Position numbers and translations under genes: made by a program. Below, piece after piece: positions 45,964-53,542 of a stretch of 64,000 nucleotides of DNA; within the stretch, counting starts at the first letter, position 1, and each line of letters starts with the position of its first letter. The DNA lies in contig NZ_RCHV01000002.1 in assembly GCF_003665095.1 (NCBI RefSeq), forward strand, positions 4,946,501-5,010,500, written 5' to 3'. Origin of the DNA: Streptomyces sp. Z26 (GTDB taxonomy: Bacteria; Actinomycetota; Actinomycetes; Streptomycetales; Streptomycetaceae). The notes beneath the pieces are model-generated. The model was given only the letters and a program-made list of their open reading frames with translations, was not told the DNA's origin and did not search any database.

Positions 45964-48900
45964 ATGAGCGTTGAAGGAGCGACTCCGCGACAGAACTGCT
46001 GGGGGCGGGCCGACCAGCGGTCGGACGCGCGCGACGGACAGGCCCGGCGGGGCCCGTCCGCGCCGGACGGGGGCCGTACGGGCTCCCGGTTCCGCCTCCC
46101 ACCGCTCCCCGGGGTCGGGCGGCTCCGGGTCGGCGCCGACGGGCGCGCACGGTCCTGCCCCGTGCCACAGCTGGTGCTCGCCGTGGTCTGCGGCGCGTAC
46201 GCCACGGGGGCCGCGTTCGGCTGGGGCTCCGAGATGGTCGCGCTCATCATGGGCGACTTCGGGCTGAGCGCCTCGGCGCTGCTCGCCGCCGCCTCCTGCT
46301 TCTGGTACGCGAAGACGCACCGCGGCAACCGCTTCCGGCCCGCCTGGTTCCTCTTCGGCCTCTCGTCCGCGATGGCGGGCCTCGGCAACGGCATCTGGGG
46401 CTGGTACGAGGTGGTGCTCGGGCGCCCCGTCCCCGTCGCCTCCGCGGCCGACCTGTGCTTCCTGCTGTTCGCGCCGCCCGCGCTGATCGGCCTGCTGGTG
46501 CTCGCCAAACGCCCCGTCACCCGGGCGGGTTGGGTCTGCCTCGGGCTGGACGCCTGGCTCATCGGCGGCTCGCTGCTCACCCTGAGCTGGTCCCTGGCCC
46601 TGGCGCACACCGACGCCTGGCGCGACGGCAGTCCCGCGCGCGCCGCGCTGAGCCTGGGCTACCCGCTGCTCGACATCGCGCTCGTGAGCATAGCTCTCGT
46701 ACTGCACTTCCGGAGCACCGGCGCCAGCCGCACCGCGGTCAACACGGCGGTGAGCGCGCTGGCCCTGACGGTGCTCTGCGACGCGCTGTTCACCTTCCCG
46801 CTGCTGCACGAGAGCTACACCTCGGGCCACCTGCTGGACGCGGGCTGGTTCGCGGGCTCGCTCATGCTGGCGTGGGCGCCCTGGGTCGGGCGGCGCTCCG
46901 GCGCCGAGGCTCCCGAGCAGCCCGTGCCCGCCGAGGCCGGAGCGGACACGCCGCGACCGGAGACGCCGCACCACGGACGTCCGATCGCCAGCTCGCTGGC
47001 GGCCCTCACGCCGTACCTCTCGGCCGCCGTCTGCACGCTCGGCATCATCTACAACTCCCTGGACGGCAGCGAGTTGGACCGCGTCGTCCTCTTCACCGGC
47101 TGCACGGTGGTGCTGGCCCTCGTCATGCGCCAGGGCATCATGCTCCTCGACAACATCGCGCTGACGCAGGAGTTGGCCCACAAGGAGAACCACTTCCGGT
47201 CCCTGGTGCAGGGCTCCAGCGACGTCATCATGATCGCCGCCCCCAGCGGAGCCCTGCGGTACGTCTCGCCCGCCGCCGCCGGGGTCTACGGACGCGACAG
47301 CGACTCGCTCATAGGGTCCGAACTGGCCGCCCTCATCCACCCGGAGGACCTCGCGCGGGTCCTGCACGAGGTCCGCCGCTTCCTCGCCGCACCGCCGGGC
47401 GCGGGGTCCTCCACCCGTATCGAGTGCCGCTTCCGGCACGGCGCGGGCCACTGGCTCAACGTCGAGTCGACGGTCAACCGCTACCACGGCGGACTGATCT
47501 TCAACTGCCGCGACGTCACCGAACGGGTCCGACTCCAGGCGCAGTTGCAGCACAACGCCTCGCACGACGCGATGACCGACCTGCCCAACCGCGCTCTCTT
47601 CACCGACCGGGTGCGCAAGGCCCTGTCCGGCCGCCGCGGCGGTGACAGCGAGGCCGCCGTCCTCTTCATCGACCTCGACGGCTTCAAGGCCGTCAACGAC
47701 ACGGTCGGCCACCAGGCGGGCGACGAGCTGCTGATCCAGGCCGCCCAGCGGCTGCGGGAATCCGTACGGGCCGGGGACACCGCCGCGCGGCTCGGCGGCG
47801 ACGAGTTCGCCGCGCTGATCCTCGGCGACCCGGGCCCGCACCCGGCCGACGAGGCGGCGCGCGAGCACCGTATCCGGGAGATCGCGGACCGGCTGCGACT
47901 CCGGCTGTCCGAGCCGTACCGCGTGGCGGGCGCCGAGATGCGCGTCGCCGCCTCCATCGGCATCGCCTTCGCCGAGCCGGGCATCTCCCCGGCCGACCTC
48001 CTGCGCAACGCCGACCTGGCGATGTACCGCGCCAAGCAGGCGGGCAAGGCCCGCGTCGAGCTGTACGCGCCGCAGATGCAGACGGACGTGGCCCGTCGGA
48101 CCGAGCGGGCGGACCAGATGCGGGGCGCGCTGCACCGCGGCGAGTTCGCCCTGCTGCACCAGCCCATCGTGGAGCTGGGCAGCGGCACCGTCACCGGCGT
48201 CGCGGCGCAGCCGCGCTGGCGGTCGGCGCAGGGCATCCTCTTCACCCCCGCCGAGTTCCTCCGCACCGACAGCCGCTCCCGAGGTGCCCAACAGGGCGAC
48301 CGGGCGGGCGAGATGAGCCGCTGGCTGCTGGAGGAGGCCGTCTCCCAGGCCGCCGCCCGGCACCGCGCCGGGATCGACGCGCCGGTGACCGTACGGCTCT
48401 CCGCCGGTCGTGTCACCGACCCGTCGCTGGCGCTGAGCCGCGTCGAGGAGCTGCTCGCCCGGCACGCGCTGCCGCCCGGCTCGCTCATCCTGGAGCTGTC
48501 CGACAGCGATCCGCGCATACCGCTCGACGAGTTGGAGCAGCGCCTGCACGCGCTGCGGCGCCTGGGCGTACGGATCGCGCTGGACGGCTTCGGCAGCGGG
48601 TACGCCGCGATGGCCGCGCTCCGGCGGCTTCCGCTGGACATCCTCTGCCTGGACCGGGGGCTGGTCGACGGCATCGTGGAGTCCGTACGGCTGCGCAAGA
48701 TCACCGCCGGGCTCCTGCGCATCGCTGGCGACCTGGGCCTGATGTCCATCGCGGACGGGGTGGACCTGCCCGAGCAGGTCACGCTGCTGCGCGCGATGGG
48801 CTGCACGCACGGTCAGGGCGCGGCGTTCTCCGGCGCGCTGGACGAGCACCGGCTGCGCCGGGCGCTGGCCCGCGGCGGATACCCGGTTCCCGGCACCGGC

Positions 48901-49272
48901 CCGGCGGCGGGACCGCTGGCGGGCCCGGTACGGGCGGCGCGGGACCGCAGGGGCGCCGACCGCGCCGCCGCGGAGCGCGTCGCGGCGGACCGGGCGCGGG
49001 GCGAGGAGCGCGTACGGGGCGACCGGGCCGCGGCCGAGCGGGTCGGTGCCGAGCGGGTCGGTGCCGGTGTCGGTGCCGACCGCGTCCCGGCGGACCGCGG
49101 GCACCCCGACCGGGTGCCGCCGGACCGGGCGGCGGCGGAGCGCAGAGGCGGCGGACGTTCCGTCGTGGTGGCCGGAGGGCTGCCGGTCCGGCGGGGAGGG
49201 CTGTCCGGGCCCGACCCCGTGACGCATCCCCCCTTACGCTCAAATGGTGAGACGTCCGTCCCACCAACTTGA
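45964..49272 (+). CDS. cdgE: Membrane PAS-GGDEF-EAL protein with degenerate EAL domain (CdgE-like)
   Basis: Protein of about 1102 residues. A membrane domain of roughly nine segments covers residues 65-400, and PAS starts near 409 (HFRSLVQGSSDVIMIAA). GGDEF (LGGDEFAALI near 613) has an intact I-site RAGD five residues upstream, so diguanylate cyclase activity is likely. The EAL domain (about 715-950) has lost key residues: VAAQPRW for EALxRW, DGFGSGY for DDFGTGY, ILCLDRG for LKIDRS and IADGVD for AEGVE. It is probably inactive as a phosphodiesterase. The Arg/Ala/Asp-rich tail (about 975-1075) has a perfect 15-bp tandem repeat at 49033-49062 (AERVG twice). Leu near residue 1091 is a TTA codon (49234-49236). 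The symbol is from recalled synteny. The ATG at 45964 follows GGGGGTGCG. Confidence 0.8.
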   Translation: MSVEGATPRQNCWGRADQRSDARDGQARRGPSAPDGGRTGSRFRLPPLPGVGRLRVGADGRARSCPVPQLVLAVVCGAYATGAAFGWGSEMVALIMGDFGLSASALLAAASCFWYAKTHRGNRFRPAWFLFGLSSAMAGLGNGIWGWYEVVLGRPVPVASAADLCFLLFAPPALIGLLVLAKRPVTRAGWVCLGLDAWLIGGSLLTLSWSLALAHTDAWRDGSPARAALSLGYPLLDIALVSIALVLHFRSTGASRTAVNTAVSALALTVLCDALFTFPLLHESYTSGHLLDAGWFAGSLMLAWAPWVGRRSGAEAPEQPVPAEAGADTPRPETPHHGRPIASSLAALTPYLSAAVCTLGIIYNSLDGSELDRVVLFTGCTVVLALVMRQGIMLLDNIALTQELAHKENHFRSLVQGSSDVIMIAAPSGALRYVSPAAAGVYGRDSDSLIGSELAALIHPEDLARVLHEVRRFLAAPPGAGSSTRIECRFRHGAGHWLNVESTVNRYHGGLIFNCRDVTERVRLQAQLQHNASHDAMTDLPNRALFTDRVRKALSGRRGGDSEAAVLFIDLDGFKAVNDTVGHQAGDELLIQAAQRLRESVRAGDTAARLGGDEFAALILGDPGPHPADEAAREHRIREIADRLRLRLSEPYRVAGAEMRVAASIGIAFAEPGISPADLLRNADLAMYRAKQAGKARVELYAPQMQTDVARRTERADQMRGALHRGEFALLHQPIVELGSGTVTGVAAQPRWRSAQGILFTPAEFLRTDSRSRGAQQGDRAGEMSRWLLEEAVSQAAARHRAGIDAPVTVRLSAGRVTDPSLALSRVEELLARHALPPGSLILELSDSDPRIPLDELEQRLHALRRLGVRIALDGFGSGYAAMAALRRLPLDILCLDRGLVDGIVESVRLRKITAGLLRIAGDLGLMSIADGVDLPEQVTLLRAMGCTHGQGAAFSGALDEHRLRRALARGGYPVPGTGPAAGPLAGPVRAARDRRGADRAAAERVAADRARGEERVRGDRAAAERVGAERVGAGVGADRVPADRGHPDRVPPDRAAAERRGGGRSVVVAGGLPVRRGGLSGPDPVTHPPLRSNGETSVPPT
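49033..49062 (+). repeat. 15-bp tandem duplication in the GGDEF/EAL gene tail
   Basis: GCCGAGCGGGTCGGT occurs twice without interruption (49033-49047 and 49048-49062), inside a longer degenerate array encoding Ala/Glu/Asp-Arg-Val repeats. Such tails vary in copy number easily. Confidence 0.8.
49235..49240 (+). promoter_or_regulatory. Candidate -10 element of the ilvB leader transcript
   Basis: TACGCT at 49235-49240 is the same hexamer seen before the leaderless genes here. It would start transcription near 49248, about 58 nt before the leader peptide. It lies inside the last codons of the upstream GGDEF/EAL gene and includes its TTA codon. No good -35 is visible. Confidence 0.4.
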
Positions 49273-49305
49273 CACTTCGTGGCCTGCCGGAGGAAGGTCA
49301 GTCCC

Positions 49306-49347
49306 ATGCGCACCCGAATTCTCGTACTTGGACAGCGCGTCTGCTGA
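49306..49347 (+). CDS. ilvB leader peptide MRTRILVLGQRVC
   Basis: Thirteen-codon ORF with a very strong ribosome binding site (GGAGGAAGG at 49290-49298). Five of 13 residues are branched-chain amino acids (Ile, Leu, Val, Leu, Val), and ATT, GTA and CTT are codons rarely used in this genome, which would make ribosome stalling sensitive to charged Ile/Val/Leu tRNA. A terminator with a U-run follows 35 nt later. This is the classical layout of transcription attenuation of acetohydroxyacid synthase genes. Confidence 0.88.
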   Translation: MRTRILVLGQRVC

Positions 49348-49381
49348 CCGGGACCCCCAAGTCCCGCGTCCCAGCGGCGCG

Positions 49382-49417
49382 CTCCCCTCGCTTGCCATCC
49401 GGCACGGGGGGTTTTTT
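49382..49417 (+). terminator. Attenuator terminator upstream of ilvB
   Basis: CTCCCC (49382-49387) and inner TGCC (49393-49396) can pair with GGCA (49401-49404) and GGGGGG (49406-49411), followed by six T (49412-49417). This is the only obvious U-tract terminator in the window. Competing upstream pairings are ACTTGG (49326-49331) with CCAAGT (49357-49362), and CGGGAC with GTCCCG (49349-49354 and 49361-49366). These could be the pause or antiterminator hairpins. Confidence 0.8.
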
Positions 49418-49430
49418 GTTGCACCAGCAC

Positions 49431-49620
49431 CGGAGCACCACCCGCCGTCCCCACCGCAAAGCAGGCAAAACGGCGCCACGGCAGGACCGCGCCACCGCAC
49501 CATCCGAAGGCCGCACCACCCGAGCACCGCAGCACCCGAGGACCGCACCACCGCGACACCGCAGCACCGAAAGACCGCGCACCGCGCGCCACTCGCGCGC
49601 CACCAGCGTCAACCCTCACT
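49431..49620 (+). other. C/A-rich, T-depleted leader between attenuator and ilvB
   Basis: About 190 nt of untranslated leader. Bases 49441-49560 contain only two T; the 60 nt from 49501 count 30 C, 15 A, 14 G and 1 T. Irregular CACC/ACCGCA direct repeats run through it. It should be poorly structured on the sense strand. It might be a Rho-loading region, a protein- or RNA-binding leader, or only a spacer. Confidence 0.6.
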
Positions 49621-49639
49621 CTCCGAGAAGAGACAGACG

Positions 49640-51508
49640 ATGACCGAGCAGGCCACCGGGGCCCCCAAACCGCAGCCGCGGGCCCGTAGCGGCGGGCACC
49701 AGCAACCCGCCACCGTCGAGCAGATGACCGGCGCCCAGTCCCTCATCCGTTCTCTCGAGGAAGTCGGCGCCGACACCGTGTTCGGCATCCCGGGCGGCTC
49801 GATCCTGCCCGCGTACGACCCGATGATGGACTCGACCGCCGTCCGCCACGTCCTCGTCCGCCACGAGCAGGGCGCGGGACACGCCGCCACCGGTTACGCG
49901 CAGGCCACCGGCCGCGTCGGGGTGTGCATGGCGACCTCCGGCCCCGGCGCCACCAACCTGGTCACGCCCATCGCCGACGCCCACATGGACTCGGTGCCGC
50001 TGGTGGCGATCACCGGTCAGGTGGCCTCGCAGGCGATCGGCACGGACGCGTTCCAGGAAGCCGACATCTGCGGCATCACCATGCCGATCACCAAGCACAA
50101 CTTCCTGGTCACGGACCCCGCCGAGATCCCCCGTACGATCGCGGAGGCGTTCCACATCGCCTCCACCGGCCGCCCCGGCCCGGTCCTCGTGGACATCGCC
50201 AAGGACGCGCTCCAGGCCACCACGTCCTTCTCCTGGCCCCCGCAGCAGGACACCCCCGGCTACCGCCCGGTCACCAAGCCGCACGCCAAGCAGATCCGCG
50301 AGGCCGCGAAGCTGATCGCGGCGGCCGAACGGCCCGTGCTGTACGTCGGCGGCGGTGTCCTGAAGGCGCGCGCCACCGGCGAGTTGAAGGTCCTGGCCGA
50401 GCTGACGCACGCGCCCGTCACCACCACCCTGATGGGCATCGGCGCGTTCCCCGACAGCCACCCGCAGCACCTGGGCATGCCGGGCATGCACGGCACCGTC
50501 GCCGCCGTCACCGCCCTCCAGAAGGCGGACCTGATCGTCGCGCTGGGCTCCCGCTTCGACGACCGGGTGACGGGCAAGCTGGACTCGTTCGCCCCGTACG
50601 CGAAGGTGGTGCACGCCGACATCGACCCGGCGGAGATCGGCAAGAACCGGGCCGCGGACGTGCCGATCGTCGGTGACGCCCGCGAGGTCATCGCGGACCT
50701 GGTCGTCGCGGTCCAGGCGGAGTACGAGTCGCGCCGCGCGGACGGCGCCGCCCCCGACGGCTACCGGGACTGGTGGACGCAGCTGGACCGCTGGCGCGAG
50801 ACGTACCCGCTGGGTTACGACCTGCCCGACGACGGCTCCCTCTCCCCGCAGCAGGTCATCGAGCGCATCGGCCAACTCGCCCCGGCGGACACGGTGTACG
50901 CGGCCGGTGTCGGCCAGCACCAGATGTGGGCGGCGCACTACATCCGCTACGAGCGCCCCGCCACCTGGCTGAACTCCGGCGGCCTCGGCACCATGGGCTA
51001 CGCGGTGCCCGCCGCGCTCGGCGCCAAGGTGGGCGTGCCGGACCGTACGGTCTGGGCGATCGACGGCGACGGCTGCTTCCAGATGACCAACCAGGAGCTG
51101 GTGACCGCCGCGCTGAACAACATCCCGATCAAGGTCGGGATCATCAACAACGGCGCGCTCGGCATGGTCCGGCAGTGGCAGACGCTGTTCTACAACCAGC
51201 GCTACTCCAACACCGTCCTGCACGCGGGCCCGGAGGCCGACGGCAAGACGCCGTCGCACGGCACGCGCGTCCCCGACTTCGTGAAGCTGGCGGAGGCGAT
51301 GGGCTGCGTCGGCATCCGCTGCGAGCACCCGGACCAGCTCGACGCGGTCATCGAGAAGGCCAACTCCATCAACGACCGGCCCGTCGTCGTCGACTTCATC
51401 GTCCACGAGGACGCGATGGTCTGGCCGATGGTCGCGGCAGGCACCTCCAACGACGAGGTCATGGCGGCGCGCGGCGTCCGCCCCGACTTCGGCGACGGCG
51501 ACGACTGA
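49640..51508 (+). CDS. ilvB: Acetolactate synthase large subunit
   Basis: ThDP enzyme catalysing the first common step of Val/Leu/Ile synthesis, 622 residues. The N-terminal Pyr domain has VFGIPGGSILPAYDPM and the catalytic Glu in VRHEQGAGHAATGYA near residue 75. SGPGATNLVTPIADAHMDSVP and GRPGPVLVDIAKDA follow. The ThDP/Mg motif GDGCFQMTNQEL with NN is near residue 472. The ATG at 49640 follows GAGAAGAG. It is the first gene of ilvB-ilvH-ilvC, expressed through the leader-peptide attenuator about 390 nt after the presumed promoter. Confidence 0.97.
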   Translation: MTEQATGAPKPQPRARSGGHQQPATVEQMTGAQSLIRSLEEVGADTVFGIPGGSILPAYDPMMDSTAVRHVLVRHEQGAGHAATGYAQATGRVGVCMATSGPGATNLVTPIADAHMDSVPLVAITGQVASQAIGTDAFQEADICGITMPITKHNFLVTDPAEIPRTIAEAFHIASTGRPGPVLVDIAKDALQATTSFSWPPQQDTPGYRPVTKPHAKQIREAAKLIAAAERPVLYVGGGVLKARATGELKVLAELTHAPVTTTLMGIGAFPDSHPQHLGMPGMHGTVAAVTALQKADLIVALGSRFDDRVTGKLDSFAPYAKVVHADIDPAEIGKNRAADVPIVGDAREVIADLVVAVQAEYESRRADGAAPDGYRDWWTQLDRWRETYPLGYDLPDDGSLSPQQVIERIGQLAPADTVYAAGVGQHQMWAAHYIRYERPATWLNSGGLGTMGYAVPAALGAKVGVPDRTVWAIDGDGCFQMTNQELVTAALNNIPIKVGIINNGALGMVRQWQTLFYNQRYSNTVLHAGPEADGKTPSHGTRVPDFVKLAEAMGCVGIRCEHPDQLDAVIEKANSINDRPVVVDFIVHEDAMVWPMVAAGTSNDEVMAARGVRPDFGDGDD

Positions 51509-51527
51509 GGATACGGAGACACCACGG

Positions 51528-52052
51528 ATGTCCAAGCACACACTCTCCGTCCTGGTGGAGAACACGCCGGGAATCCTCGCCAGGATCGCGTCACTGTTCT
51601 CCCGCCGCGGGTTCAACATCGACTCGCTGGCGGTCGGCGTGACCGAGCACCCCGACATCTCGCGCATCACCATCGTGGTGAACGTCGAGGACCTGCCGCT
51701 GGAGCAGGTCACCAAGCAGCTCAACAAGCTGGTGAACGTCCTGAAGATCGTCGAGCTGGAGCCGGGCGGAGCCGTCCAGCGCGAACTCGTCCTGGTGAAG
51801 GTCCGCGCGGACAACGCGACCCGCTCCCAGATCGTCGAGATCGTCCAGCTGTTCCGCGCGAAGACCGTCGACGTGTCGCCGGAGGCCGTGACCATCGAGG
51901 CCACCGGCGGCAGCGACAAGCTGGAAGCCATGCTCAAGATGCTGGAGCCGTACGGGATCAAGGAACTGGTCCAGTCCGGCACGATCGCCATCGGGCGCGG
52001 GGCCCGGTCCATCACCGACCGTTCCCTGCGCGCGCTCGACCGGAGCGCCTGA
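51528..52052 (+). CDS. ilvH: Acetolactate synthase small (regulatory) subunit
   Basis: ACT-domain subunit of 174 residues that activates the large subunit and confers valine feedback inhibition. MSKHTLSVLVENTPGILARI and FSRRGFNIDSLAVG form the first ACT domain; the C-terminal domain contains FRAKTVDVSPEAVTIEATG. The ATG at 51528 lies 19 nt after the ilvB stop. Confidence 0.97.
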   Translation: MSKHTLSVLVENTPGILARIASLFSRRGFNIDSLAVGVTEHPDISRITIVVNVEDLPLEQVTKQLNKLVNVLKIVELEPGGAVQRELVLVKVRADNATRSQIVEIVQLFRAKTVDVSPEAVTIEATGGSDKLEAMLKMLEPYGIKELVQSGTIAIGRGARSITDRSLRALDRSA

Positions 52053-52170
52053 GACCGCCCGCTCACCCGTACCGCGCCCGCCATACGGTGGGCGGCACCA
52101 CGTTCGTCCGCGCGCCGAGCCCTTCGAGCACGGACAAGCACCGAGCCAGACAAGCAAGGAGATTCCCGAA

Positions 52171-53169
52171 GTGGCCGAGCTGTTCTACGACCAAGACGCC
52201 GACCTGTCGATCATCCAGAGCCGCAAGGTGGCCGTGCTGGGGTACGGCAGCCAGGGGCACGCGCACGCGCTGTCCCTGCGCGACTCGGGCGTCGATGTGC
52301 GGGTGGGTCTGCACGAGGGCTCCGCGTCCCGCGCGCGGGCCGAGGAGCAGGGCCTGCGTGTGGTGACGCCCGCCGAGGCGGTCGCCGAAGCCGACGTGAT
52401 CATGGTGCTGGTGCCGGACCCGATCCAGGCGAAGGTGTACGAGGAGTCGATCGCCCCCCACCTGAAGGACGGCGACGCGCTGTTCTTCGGCCACGGCCTC
52501 AACATCCGCTTCGGTTTCATCAAGCCCTCGACGAACGTCGACGTGTGCATGGTGGCCCCGAAGGGCCCGGGTCACCTGGTGCGCCGCCAGTACGAGGAGG
52601 GGCGCGGCGTGCCGTGCATCGCGGCGGTCGAGCAGGACGCGACGGGCAAGGCGTTCCCGTTGGCCCTCTCGTACGCGAAGGCGATCGGCGGCACGCGGGC
52701 GGGCGTCATCAAGACGACGTTCACCGAGGAGGCCGAGACCGACCTGTTCGGTGAGCAGGCCGTGCTGTGCGGTGGTACGACGGCGCTGGTGAAGGCCGCC
52801 TTCGAGACGCTGGTCGAGGCGGGCTACCAGCCGGAGATCGCGTACTTCGAGTGCCTGCACGAGCTGAAGCTCATCGTGGACCTCATGTACGAGGGCGGCC
52901 TGGAGAAGATGCGCTGGTCGGTGTCCGAGACCGCGGAGTGGGGCGACTACGTCACGGGCCCGCGGATCGTGAACGACCAGACCAAGGCCGAGATGCGGCA
53001 GGTGCTCGCGGAGATCCAGGACGGTTCGTTCGCGAACAACTGGATGAAGGAGTACAACGCGGGTCTGCCGAAGTACAACGAGTACAAGAAGGCCGACGAG
53101 GACCACCTGCTGGAGACCACCGGCAAGAAGCTCCGGAAGCTGATGAGCTGGGTCGACGACGAGCGCTGA
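52171..53169 (+). CDS. ilvC: Ketol-acid reductoisomerase (class I)
   Basis: NADP(H)- and Mg-dependent enzyme of 332 residues for the second step of Val/Ile synthesis. The nucleotide loop is VLGYGSQGHAHALSLRDSG near residue 22, and the catalytic domain has PKGPGHLVRRQYEEGRGVP, EEAETDLFGEQAVLCGG and YFECLHELKLIVDLMYEGG. The length corresponds to the short class I form. The GTG at 52171 has AAGGAG upstream. A strong terminator follows 41 nt after the stop. Confidence 0.97.
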   Translation: MAELFYDQDADLSIIQSRKVAVLGYGSQGHAHALSLRDSGVDVRVGLHEGSASRARAEEQGLRVVTPAEAVAEADVIMVLVPDPIQAKVYEESIAPHLKDGDALFFGHGLNIRFGFIKPSTNVDVCMVAPKGPGHLVRRQYEEGRGVPCIAAVEQDATGKAFPLALSYAKAIGGTRAGVIKTTFTEEAETDLFGEQAVLCGGTTALVKAAFETLVEAGYQPEIAYFECLHELKLIVDLMYEGGLEKMRWSVSETAEWGDYVTGPRIVNDQTKAEMRQVLAEIQDGSFANNWMKEYNAGLPKYNEYKKADEDHLLETTGKKLRKLMSWVDDER

Positions 53170-53210
53170 CGCGCGCACCGGACGGCGGCCCGCCCCGCGC
53201 GACCGCCGTC

Positions 53211-53245
53211 CCGCCGCCCCGGTGCCACCGGCGCCGGGGCGGCGG
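53211..53245 (+). terminator. Terminator downstream of ilvC
   Basis: CCGCCGCCCCGG (53211-53222) and CCGGGGCGGCGG (53234-53245) form a perfect 12-bp stem with an 11-nt loop. Confidence 0.75.
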
Positions 53246-53322
53246 CGCACGGCGCGTACGAGCGCCGCGCGCACCGGGGGAGCACGCCGCCGGGACGGGC
53301 CGTGCGCCCGTGCCCCGGGCCA

Positions 53323-53340
53323 GGTCACGGACGGGTGACC
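53323..53340 (+). promoter_or_regulatory. Perfect inverted repeat upstream of serA
   Basis: GGTCAC-N6-GTGACC (53323-53328 and 53335-53340) lies about 40 nt upstream of a TACACT -10-like hexamer (53380-53385). Spacing and symmetry fit an operator for a dimeric regulator. The regulator is unknown. Confidence 0.5.
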
Positions 53341-53379
53341 GGTCCGCCGGAACGGGCGGTGCGCCTCCTCACCGGTGGC

Positions 53380-53385
53380 TACACT
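53380..53385 (+). promoter_or_regulatory. Candidate -10 element of serA
   Basis: TACACT in GGTGGCTACACTTGCC would start transcription near 53392 and give a leader of about 150 nt before the serA GTG. The rest of the 373-nt ilvC-serA spacer contains only the ilvC terminator and the inverted repeat. Confidence 0.4.
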
Positions 53386-53542
53386 TGCCGGAAACATGCG
53401 CGTCACAGGCTCACAGCGTCGTGCGTCTCCACGCGACTGCCAACCGTCCACCGCCTTCGGCCAACGGGACGCGGCCGTCCCTCCTCCCGTGGCTCCGCGC
53501 ACACGGGCGGTGCCCCCTGGACACGTGAGGACTGAGACCCAA

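Noticed and set aside
53396..53542. In-frame N-terminal extension of SerA from ATG 53396
   Set aside because: The 49 extra residues look non-conserved and the family N-terminus begins at the GTG 53543. A TACACT -10 just upstream suggests this is a 5' leader, though a leaderless long form is not fully excluded.
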